A stretch of 64,000 nucleotides of DNA. Source: Rhodovastum atsumiense. GTDB taxonomy: Bacteria; Pseudomonadota; Alphaproteobacteria; Acetobacterales; Acetobacteraceae. Made by a program: the position numbers and the translations under genes. The stretch lies in the NCBI RefSeq assembly GCF_937425535.1, contig NZ_OW485601.1, forward strand, positions 4,571,501 to 4,635,500, given 5' to 3'. Below the pieces are notes generated by a model. That model made no database searches. It had not been told where the DNA came from and saw only the letters and a program-made list of their open reading frames with translations. Positions 29,083 through 35,793 of the stretch are shown here, one piece after another; the first letter of the stretch is position 1, and the number at the start of each line of letters is the position of its first letter.

Positions 29083-29421
29083 TCAATCTTCGACAAGATC
29101 GACCCCCAGGACCTCGGCAAAGCTGTTCACCCGGTAGGTGATGTGTTGCCAGGCGGTCTGCGGCAACGATGCCGTGACCCGATAGAAGACGAACGCCGCC
29201 TCGCACCGATAGGGATTCTTCCAGAACTGCCCGGTCGCCAGGCGTTGTTCGGCGATCACCACCCCGGCTTCCTGGCCCGGCTGGCGCAGCTTGCGGGCCA
29301 GCAGGGCGGTGATGGCGGGGGCGCCGCAGCGGTTGTCCAGCCAGAACCATCCATAGCCGGTGACGCCGGCCATGAGCAGCGCGCCAAGGGCAAGTACCGG
29401 GAACCAGCGCCGCCGTCTCAT
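29083..29421 (-). CDS. Small exported or membrane-anchored hypothetical protein
   Basis: A 112-aa protein with a basic N-terminus and one hydrophobic segment (residues about 7-26, FPVLALGALLMAGVTGYGWFW), so it is anchored or secreted. The rest contains two Cys (NRCGAP and YRCEAAF) that could form a disulfide in the periplasm. No domain recognised. Its ATG overlaps the stop codon of the outer-membrane lipoprotein gene by 4 nt (ATGA), so it belongs to the export operon and may be an accessory factor. Confidence 0.75.
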   Translation of the reverse strand: MRRRRWFPVLALGALLMAGVTGYGWFWLDNRCGAPAITALLARKLRQPGQEAGVVIAEQRLATGQFWKNPYRCEAAFVFYRVTASLPQTAWQHITYRVNSFAEVLGVDLVED

Positions 29422-30986
29422 GTCGCGCTCTCCCAGCCGCCGCCCAGCGCCTTGAACAGCGCGATCGCCTGGGTCGCCAGGGCGGTGTCGCTCTGTGCCA
29501 GCGTGTCCTGCGCCTCCGACAGCGAGCGTTCGGCGTCCAGGACGTCGAGGAAGTTGGACAACCCGGCCCGGTACTGCGCACGGGCCAGCTGCGCCGCGTC
29601 CTGCCAGGCACGCACGCTGCGGCGCAGCCGGGCGTTGTGCGCGGCTTCGCGGTCCAGCCCGACCAGGGCGTTCTCGACTTCCTTCAGCGCCGTCAGCACC
29701 GTCGCCCGCCAGCTTGCCAGGGCTTCGTCGCGCTCGGCCTCGCGTTCGGCCACCACCGCGGCGCGCTTGCCGGCATCGAAGACCGGCAGCGAAACCTGCG
29801 GCGCCACCGACCAGACGCGGCTGGAGACATCCGTCACGTTGCCCAGTCGCGCGGCGTTCAGCCCGATCGCCCCGGCGAGGCTGACCGCCGGATAGCGGTC
29901 GGCTTCCGCCGCGCCGATGGCAGCGTTGGCAGCGGCGAGCCGGCGCTCGGCGGCGCGGATGTCAGGCCGGCGCACCAGCAACGTGGCCGGGGCATCGGCA
30001 ACGATGGCCCCCCCCAGGGTGGGAACCGGCCGCACCGGGGCCATCAGGCCGGTCAACTCCCCTGGCGCCGCCCCGGTGAGCACGGCCAGCCCATGCACCT
30101 GCCCGGCAAGACTTTGTTCAAGCGGCGGAATGGCGGCCTCGGCGCTTTCCGCCTCCGCCTCCGCCTTCACCGCATCCAGCTCGGAGACCAGCCCGGCCCG
30201 GGCCCGGCCCCGTGTCAGCGCCGCGGTGTCGCGCCGCGTCGCCAGGGTCTGCCGCGCCACCTCCAGCTGCGCCTGATAGCCGCGCACCTGCACATAGGCG
30301 TTGGCGACATCGCCGATCAGGCTGAGCACCGTGGCATCGCGTTCCGCCGCGGCGGCCTCGGCGGTAGCGCGCGCGGATTCGATGGTGCGGCGCTGGCCGC
30401 CGAACACGTCCAGCTCGAAATCGGCATCGAAGCCGGCGGTCCAGGTGCCATAGGTGCGCGCGCCGCTGCCATAGCCGGAGGCGGCCAGGGAACTACGTTG
30501 CTCGGTGACGCTGGCCGAGGCGTCCAGGCTCGGCCACAGCCCCGCCCGCTGCTGCGCGAGGCTGGCGCGCGCCGCGCGCAACGAGGCCTGCGCCTTGGCG
30601 ACGTCGGGATTGGCGGCGAGCGACCGGGTGATCAACCCGTCCAGGACCGGGTCGTGGAAACGCTGCCACCAGGCGCCCTGCGCGACCGCGGTCGGGGAAG
30701 TGGCGAGGGGGCCGGACCAAGCGGCGGGGAGCAGCATCTCCGGCGGCTGGTGGTCGGGGCCGAGGGTGCAGCCCGCGGCGAGCAGCACCACGAGGCCCAG
30801 TCGGGGCGCTGCCCCGAGCCCTGCCAGGAGGCTTTGCCTCCTGGACCTCCACCAAGGGTCGAAGGCCCTTGGATCCCATTCTGTGCCGCGCAGCGCGAAT
30901 GGGCTTGGGCCGCGAAGCGGACCAAGGGGGCCCTGTGGCCCCTGCCGGGTCGAGGGCAGAGCCCTCGCCTTCCTTCCTGTCTTCAT
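29418..30986 (-). CDS. Outer-membrane efflux lipoprotein (NodT family) with repeat-derived N-terminal extension
   Basis: A 522-aa TolC-like duct. The lipobox LLAAGCTLGPD places the lipidated Cys at residue 73, far later than the usual ~17-25. The preceding ~58 residues are translated from the dispersed repeat at 30802-30976, which lies in frame between the start codon and the signal peptide. ATG 30986 overlaps the adaptor stop codon (ATGA) and is the only in-frame start before the lipobox apart from GTGs inside the hydrophobic stretch. Two OEP repeats follow, with normal motifs (NAAIGAAEADRYPAVSLAG). It would complete the ABC-type exporter upstream. Whether the extended signal still exports the protein is an open question. 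Confidence 0.85.
   Translation of the reverse strand: MKTGRKARALPSTRQGPQGPLGPLRGPSPFALRGTEWDPRAFDPWWRSRRQSLLAGLGAAPRLGLVVLLAAGCTLGPDHQPPEMLLPAAWSGPLATSPTAVAQGAWWQRFHDPVLDGLITRSLAANPDVAKAQASLRAARASLAQQRAGLWPSLDASASVTEQRSSLAASGYGSGARTYGTWTAGFDADFELDVFGGQRRTIESARATAEAAAAERDATVLSLIGDVANAYVQVRGYQAQLEVARQTLATRRDTAALTRGRARAGLVSELDAVKAEAEAESAEAAIPPLEQSLAGQVHGLAVLTGAAPGELTGLMAPVRPVPTLGGAIVADAPATLLVRRPDIRAAERRLAAANAAIGAAEADRYPAVSLAGAIGLNAARLGNVTDVSSRVWSVAPQVSLPVFDAGKRAAVVAEREAERDEALASWRATVLTALKEVENALVGLDREAAHNARLRRSVRAWQDAAQLARAQYRAGLSNFLDVLDAERSLSEAQDTLAQSDTALATQAIALFKALGGGWESAT
30802..30976 (+). repeat. Dispersed palindromic repeat, family 1 (long copy B) inside a coding region
   Basis: A chain of palindromes: CGGGGC-GCT-GCCCCG (30802-30816), CCAGGAGGC-TTT-GCCTCCTGG (30824-30844) and CCAAGGG-N7-CCCTTGG (30852-30872). 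These are followed by a right part with GGCCC-TGT-GGCCCCTGCCGGGTCGAGGGC similar to copies A and D. It occupies the 5' end of the outer-membrane lipoprotein frame, 8 nt after its start codon. Confidence 0.8.
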
Positions 30987-31951
30987 GGCTTCGCCTGAGC
31001 CACCGCGTTGCGCAAAGGGGGCGCCTCGATGAAGACGTCCAGCACCTGCCCCACGCGCACCGGCAGGGTCTCATCCTCGATCTCGAACACCGCTTCCAGC
31101 ACGCGGGTATCCACCCGTTCCGTGCTGTCGCTGGTCAGCGAGGTCTTCGGCGTGACGTAGGGTTCCGTCAGCACGTAGCGCAGTGTCGAGGAGAGGTCGC
31201 GGTTGCCGCGCAGGGTGGCGCGGCCGGTGGCGCCGTCGTGGAAGCGCCAGGCGTCGTTCTCGTCCACCTGCACCCGCAGGTGCAGCCGGCCGGGCCGGCC
31301 GAGCCGGATCAGGGGCGTGTCGAGCGCCGCGGCGGAGACGTATTCGCCGGGGCGGATGTTCACCTGCAGCACCGTCGCGGCGAAGGGGGCGGTGATGGTC
31401 AGGCGCTGCAGTTCGGCCTCGGCTTCGGCCAGGGCGGTTTCGGCGGAGATGACCTGCGCGCGCGCGGTGGCGAGTTTGGCCTCGTAGAGCTGGGCGGCGT
31501 AGCGGCGCTTGGCGAGGTCCTCGGCGCTGACGGCACGGCGGTCGGACACCGCCTCGGCGTTGCGCAGTTGCTGGCGGTAATCGGCCAGCGCCACCGCGGC
31601 TTCCGTGACCTGGGCGCGGGTGATGGCGAGGTCGGCGGCCTTCTGGTCGCGGGTGGCGCGGGCGACGCGGTCGTCGAGGCGGATCAGCGTGGCCCCGGCC
31701 GGCACCTGCTCGCCGGGGCGCACCGGCACCTCCAGCGCCACGCCGCCGACCTGGGCGCCGATGGCAACCATGCGGCCGGGCGGCTCCACCTGGCCGGAGC
31801 CGCCGATATAGCTGGCGAAGGGCGCGGCGGCCGGTTCGGTGAGCGGCGGGGCCGGGCGCGGCGGCTGGTGCGCCTGCAGCACCGCGGTGATGCCGAGGCC
31901 GAGGCCGGCGGCGGCGCCGAGCGGCAGCAGGACGTGGCTCAGCCGGATCAT
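30983..31951 (-). CDS. ABC-exporter periplasmic adaptor (HlyD/DevB family)
   Basis: A 322-aa membrane-fusion protein. It has one N-terminal TM (HVLLPLGAAAGLGLGITAVLQ), a lipoyl half-motif (GGSGQVEPPGRMVAIGAQVGGVALEVPVRPGEQVPAG), a helical hairpin (about 105-190) and the returning half (APFAATVLQVNIRPGEYV). The short HlyD-like architecture matches the DevB adaptors of DevBCA exporters. Start and stop overlap the ATPase and outer-membrane genes by 4 nt each. It links the ABC permease to the TolC-like duct; the substrate is not visible from sequence. Confidence 0.9.
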   Translation of the reverse strand: MIRLSHVLLPLGAAAGLGLGITAVLQAHQPPRPAPPLTEPAAAPFASYIGGSGQVEPPGRMVAIGAQVGGVALEVPVRPGEQVPAGATLIRLDDRVARATRDQKAADLAITRAQVTEAAVALADYRQQLRNAEAVSDRRAVSAEDLAKRRYAAQLYEAKLATARAQVISAETALAEAEAELQRLTITAPFAATVLQVNIRPGEYVSAAALDTPLIRLGRPGRLHLRVQVDENDAWRFHDGATGRATLRGNRDLSSTLRYVLTEPYVTPKTSLTSDSTERVDTRVLEAVFEIEDETLPVRVGQVLDVFIEAPPLRNAVAQAKP

Positions 31952-32649
31952 GCCGCGCCGGTCCTGACCGTGACGATGCGGCCGTCGTCCATTTCCGCGA
32001 TGCGGTCGGCGAAGCCGAAGATGCGGTGGTCATGCGTCACCACCAGCAAGGTGCTGCCATGCCGTCCGGCGAGGCCGCGGAGCAGTTCCATGATCTCCTG
32101 TCCTGTCCTGTGATCGAGGGCGCTGGTCGGCTCGTCGCAGACCAGCAGCCGGGGGCGGTGCACCAGGGCGCGGGCGATGGCGACGCGTTGCTGCTGCCCG
32201 CCGGACAGCTCCCGCGGCAGTTGCCCGGCACGGTCGGCGAGGCCGACGGCGGCGAGCGCCTCGGTCGCCCCCCGGATCGCGGCGGCTTGCCCGGCGCCGT
32301 TGAGCAGCAGCGGCACGCCGACATTCTCGGCGGCGGTCAGCGTCGGCACCAGATTGAAGGCCTGGAAGACGAAGCCGACATGGCGGCGGCGGAACGCCGC
32401 GCCGGCGCCGCCGCCGAGGGTGGCGAGGTCGCGGCCAAGTACGGCGCAACTGCCGCCATCGGGGGTCATCACCCCGGCCACGATGGAAATCAGCGTGGTC
32501 TTGCCGCAGCCGGAGGGGCCGACCAGGAACATCACCTCGCCTGGCGCCACTTCGAGATCGACGCCGCGCAGCGCCGGCACCACCCCGGCAGCGGCGTGAT
32601 AGCTCCGGGTCAGCGCGCGGCAGCACACGGCCGGTGGCGGCGGCGTCAC
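31948..32649 (-). CDS. ABC-exporter ATPase (MacB/LolD/DevA type)
   Basis: A 233-aa ATPase. Walker A is GPSGCGKTT, the Q-loop is [18 protein letters not shown], the signature is LSGGQQQR, Walker B is [13 protein letters not shown] and the switch His lies in VVTHDHRIF. The sequence is of the MacB/LolD class that pairs with FtsX-type permeases. GTG 32649 forms a GTGA overlap with the permease stop codon, so translation is coupled; the frame upstream of it has no ABC features. The stop overlaps the adaptor start (ATGA). Confidence 0.93.
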   Translation of the reverse strand: MTPPPPAVCCRALTRSYHAAAGVVPALRGVDLEVAPGEVMFLVGPSGCGKTTLISIVAGVMTPDGGSCAVLGRDLATLGGGAGAAFRRRHVGFVFQAFNLVPTLTAAENVGVPLLLNGAGQAAAIRGATEALAAVGLADRAGQLPRELSGGQQQRVAIARALVHRPRLLVCDEPTSALDHRTGQEIMELLRGLAGRHGSTLLVVTHDHRIFGFADRIAEMDDGRIVTVRTGAA

Positions 32650-33836
32650 TTGAACACCTCGGCGGGATCGAGGCGCAGCACGCGGCGCAGGCCGAGCGTG
32701 CCGGCGGCGGCGCCCACGAAGACGACGGCGAAGGCGGTGGCGCCGAGCAGCGGCCAGCTCAGCTCGACCTGCGGTCCGGTCTTCGGGCCGAGGATGGCCA
32801 GCAGCGCCACGCCGCCGGTGCCGAGCCCATAGCCGATCAGCGTGACCGCCAGGGCCTGCAGCACCACCATGCCCACCAGCGTGCGCGTTGGCGCGCCCAT
32901 CGCCCGCAGCACGGCGAAATGGCGCTGGTTGTCGAGCATGAAGTTGGCGAAGGTCTGACCGGCGATGCCGCCGCCGATCAGGAAGGCCAGCAGCGTGGAG
33001 AGGCCGAAGCTGACCAGGATGCCGGTGTTGCGGATGAACCACCACAGCGATTCCCGCGAGAATTGCCCGGTGGTGCGGCCACGCAGGCCGGCGCTGCGGA
33101 AAAGGTCGTCCTGCACCCGCGCCACATCCGTCCCCGGCTGCAGCCCGGCGAGGATGAAGGAGAGCAGCTTGCGCTCGCTGGGGACGAAGGATTTGGCGCG
33201 CTCGTAGGTGGTGTAGATCACCGGCTGCGACTGGAAGTTCGGCTCGCCGCGATAGATGCCGACGACACGGGCGAGATGGTCGTTCAGTTCCAGCGTGTCG
33301 CCGACGCGCAGGGGGCGACGGGTGCCGTCGGGTTCGACATGGGCCAGCCGGTCGCCGGCGGCGTCGATGTCCACCAGGATGCTGTCGGCGATGCGCAGGT
33401 CCTCGAAACGGCCTTGCAGCATCTCTGCCGGGCGGCCGATCAGCGTGGCGTCGTCCACGCCGATGAACTGGCAGTTCTGGTAATTGCCGTCGGGCATGCG
33501 GGCGCGGATGCTGCCGCGATACATCGGCACCGCCCAGGCGATGCCGGGGATGCTGCGCACCCGCTGCACCTGGATGTCCGACAGCGCCTTGATGTCATCG
33601 ACATATTGGGCGTGGCTGTCGGTGACCCACATGTCCACGCCGCCGATGCTGTCGATGAACACGGTGGTCCGGGAGAGGATGTGCAGCATGGTCGCGCCCT
33701 GCTGTGCGACCAGCAGCGTGGTGAAGCCGAGGGCGAGCACGATGCCGAGATATTTCGCGCGGTCACCCGCGAGCATTTTCCAGGCGATGAGAAGCATCTT
33801 GCGAAATCGTCGGGGGCCGGGGGAGGAGGGCGACAC
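32646..33836 (-). CDS. ABC-exporter permease (FtsX/DevC type)
   Basis: A 396-aa inner-membrane protein. One TM follows the N-terminus (KYLGIVLALGFTTLLVAQQ), then a large periplasmic domain (about 45-270) and three C-terminal TM helices (ILVSFGLSTLLAFLIGGGIAG, TRTLVGMVVLQALAVTLIGYGLG, PLLGATAFAVVFVGAAAG), ending [10 protein letters not shown]. This MacB-like mechanotransmission layout with separate ATPase and adaptor genes matches DevC. GTG 33836 is the longest start; ATG 33797 would give 383 residues and is equally plausible, as neither has a strong ribosome site. First gene of a five-gene operon linked by 4-nt overlaps. Confidence 0.9.
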   Translation of the reverse strand: MSPSSPGPRRFRKMLLIAWKMLAGDRAKYLGIVLALGFTTLLVAQQGATMLHILSRTTVFIDSIGGVDMWVTDSHAQYVDDIKALSDIQVQRVRSIPGIAWAVPMYRGSIRARMPDGNYQNCQFIGVDDATLIGRPAEMLQGRFEDLRIADSILVDIDAAGDRLAHVEPDGTRRPLRVGDTLELNDHLARVVGIYRGEPNFQSQPVIYTTYERAKSFVPSERKLLSFILAGLQPGTDVARVQDDLFRSAGLRGRTTGQFSRESLWWFIRNTGILVSFGLSTLLAFLIGGGIAGQTFANFMLDNQRHFAVLRAMGAPTRTLVGMVVLQALAVTLIGYGLGTGGVALLAILGPKTGPQVELSWPLLGATAFAVVFVGAAAGTLGLRRVLRLDPAEVFK

Positions 33837-34114
33837 AGCCGTTGCGCCGGGCGGCGCCGGTTGGCGCGCGCGGGACCATGTGGCCAGGGGCGAAGCAGCG
33901 GTGCCGCTGCCGGGACGGATCTATGCGGGGCTTTCCCCGGACCCGGATGCCGGGTCAGGGCCGCGCACGGGGGCACCGGGCGGCATCGCGCCGTTCCGGC
34001 CGGTGCCGCCCAGGCCGCGCTCGGCCCCCGCGCTGGGGCCGGTGTCGGACCCGTTGGCCGGCGCGGGGGGTGGCATGCGCGGGGGGAATGATTGGTGAAG
34101 GCGATGACGCCGGA
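33837..34114. other. Intergenic region between the export operon and the sigma-factor operon, no gene seen
   Basis: Very GC-rich 278 bp (317 bp if the permease starts at ATG 33797). It must hold the promoter of the leftward export operon. No recognisable protein on either strand and no clear promoter or hairpin. Confidence 0.45.
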
Positions 34115-34567
34115 TCATGGACGCGACCTGTCACTGTCCTCGGGCGGGGGGGCGGGCATGTCCGCGGCGATGCGGCGGCGGCCTTCGGGCGAGATTGCCG
34201 CCATGGCCCGGCTCAGGGCGTCGTCGAACCGCAGGCTGAACGTCGCCCAGTTTTGCCGGTGCGCGGCCATGCGCTCGCGCTGCGCCTCGGCGTCGAAGGA
34301 ATCCTGTTCCAGGGCGGCCTTGATGGTGGCGCCCTGTTCGCGCAGCGTCCGGCGGAACTGTGCGAGGTCGGGCGCCACCGGCTGCATGGCGGCATGAAAG
34401 GCGGCGCGGTCGGCGGGGGAAAGCAGCGATTCGATGCGCGCCTGCAGCCGTCCCGGATCGGGCGGCGGTTCGGCACCGCGGCGCAGCATCATCCCGCCGA
34501 GCACCACGTTGAGCGCGAGCGAGGCCCCGAGCAGCACGGCCAGGACAACGGAACTGCGCGGGCGCAT
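34115..34567 (-). CDS. Periplasmic Metal_resist/CpxP-like protein
   Basis: A 150-aa protein with an uncleaved-looking N-terminal TM (VVLAVLLGASLALNVVLGGMM) and an all-helical periplasmic part containing LSPADRAAFHAAMQPVAPDLAQFRRTLRE. This is the pattern of the Metal_resist (CnrX/ZraP/CpxP-like) family, which binds metals or misfolded proteins. Its ATG shares one base with the stop codon of the upstream membrane protein (TGATG). With an ECF sigma factor at the head of the operon it is a plausible envelope sensor feeding the anti-sigma step (inference). No obvious His/Cys metal cluster is seen, so metal binding is not assured. Confidence 0.78.
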   Translation of the reverse strand: MRPRSSVVLAVLLGASLALNVVLGGMMLRRGAEPPPDPGRLQARIESLLSPADRAAFHAAMQPVAPDLAQFRRTLREQGATIKAALEQDSFDAEAQRERMAAHRQNWATFSLRFDDALSRAMAAISPEGRRRIAADMPAPPPEDSDRSRP

Positions 34568-34983
34568 CAGAACGGGGTCCCGGCCAGCACGAAGGCCGAG
34601 GGGGAGGCGAGCAGGTCGGTCCGGCCATCGTGACCGTCCCAGGCCAGCCAGAGCACGCACAGCGCCAGCGTGACCACCGCGCCGCAGCCGATCTGCCACA
34701 GCGGCTGCAGCCACTCCGCCAGAGCCCCGGCGGACGGCGCCGGCAGCGGCGAGCGGGCGATGCGGAGGGCGACGCCGGCGCGCATGCGCTGCAGCGTGGC
34801 GGCATCCGGGACCGCGACGGTCCCGGCCAGCGCCGCGTCCAGCGCTGCCGCCGCGCGCAGGCGCCGCCGCGCCTCGGCCGAGCCGGCGAGCAAGGCCCGG
34901 GCGGACGGCACGTCCCGGGACGGCCAGCGCGTCAGGTCGGCGCCATGGGTTTCCAGCAGGGTGACGAAACGGCGTATGCGCAT
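34567..34983 (-). CDS. Small one-TM protein, probable anti-sigma-like factor
   Basis: A 138-aa protein. The cytoplasmic N-terminal half (RRFVTLLETHGADLTRWPSRDVPSARALLAGSAEARRRLRAAAALDAAL) resembles the short conserved segment seen in alphaproteobacterial proteins encoded next to ECF sigma factors, which can bind sigma. One TM (WQIGCGAVVTLALCVLWLAW) and a short outside tail follow. It sits between the sigma factor and the Metal_resist protein, the usual place for a membrane anti-sigma. Sequence does not prove the function. Confidence 0.7.
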   Translation of the reverse strand: MRIRRFVTLLETHGADLTRWPSRDVPSARALLAGSAEARRRLRAAAALDAALAGTVAVPDAATLQRMRAGVALRIARSPLPAPSAGALAEWLQPLWQIGCGAVVTLALCVLWLAWDGHDGRTDLLASPSAFVLAGTPF

Positions 34984-35102
34984 GGGCGGTTGTCTTTCCT
35001 GGCACCGCTGCCACCAGCAGAACCGCCGGGGCGCGGCGCGCATCCTTGGTCCGGGCGCCCGGTCCGCGCGACCGGACGGCAGCATGAGTCCCCGGAGCGG
35101 CA

Positions 35103-35726
35103 TCAGCCATCCTCGTCGCGCATCTGCCCGACGAGGAAACGCCGGGCCCGGCGCAGCAGCCCTTCCAGGGCGCGGGGCGAGACCGAGAGCGCCGCCGCCG
35201 CTTCCGCGCCGCTCAGCGCCTGGTCGTAGAACAACGCGAGGGCGGCGCGCTGGCGGGCCGGCAGCCGCCGGAGTCCCGCATGCAATCGTAGGCGGTTTTC
35301 CTTGGCCGCGAGGGTGTCCTCCGGTCCCGCGGCGGTGTCGGCCAGTTCCGCCACCGTCTCCAGCGGCTGCAGCAGCGGCGCGCGGGCGCGGTTGAGCGCC
35401 AGGTTCACCGCGATCCGGTGCAGCCAGGTGGTGAAGCGCGCCCGCCCGGGATCGAAGCGGGCGGCGTGCTGCCAGGCGCGGAACATCACCTCCTGCGCGG
35501 TTTCCTCCGCCACCGCCGGGTCGCGGACGATGCGGTGGACGATGCTGTAGACACGCGACAGGTGCCGCAGCGTCAGTTCGTCGAAGGCCAGCCGGTCGCC
35601 GGCCGCCGCCCAGGCGAGCAGCGTCTCGTCCGGCGCGGCGGCGCGGTCGCGGTCCTGGCGTGGCTGGGGGGCGGGACAAGACACAGGGCTCTCGAAACAA
35701 CATCGAAGGGCAAGGGCGACGGGCAT
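35103..35726 (-). CDS. ECF-family RNA polymerase sigma factor
   Basis: A 207-aa sigma-70 family factor. Region 2 is DRLAFDELTLRHLSRVYSIVHRIVRDPAVAEETAQEVMFRAWQHAARF, read in parts: DPAVAEETAQEVM is the typical DxxxAEDxxQEvf segment and TTWLHRIAVNLALNRAR ends region 2.4. Region 4 is LRRLPARQRAALALFYDQALSGAEAAAALSVSPRALEGLLRRARRFL. No region 3 or 1.1, as expected for ECF. ATG 35726 is chosen since the frame upstream is non-coding in character. It is followed by the one-TM and Metal_resist genes in the same direction, so it likely controls an envelope-stress or metal response including its own operon. Confidence 0.93.
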   Translation of the reverse strand: MPVALALRCCFESPVSCPAPQPRQDRDRAAAPDETLLAWAAAGDRLAFDELTLRHLSRVYSIVHRIVRDPAVAEETAQEVMFRAWQHAARFDPGRARFTTWLHRIAVNLALNRARAPLLQPLETVAELADTAAGPEDTLAAKENRLRLHAGLRRLPARQRAALALFYDQALSGAEAAAALSVSPRALEGLLRRARRFLVGQMRDEDG

Positions 35727-35793
35727 GCACGCCAATCCGGGTTCTGGAGGCTGATACCCGTGAGCAGGGCAAAACCCACGCGTCCGCCGAGGC

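Noticed and set aside
31948-33045. Long N-terminal extension of the exporter ATPase
   Set aside because: The first ~130 residues are out-of-frame permease sequence; GTG 32649 with a GTGA overlap is the sensible start.
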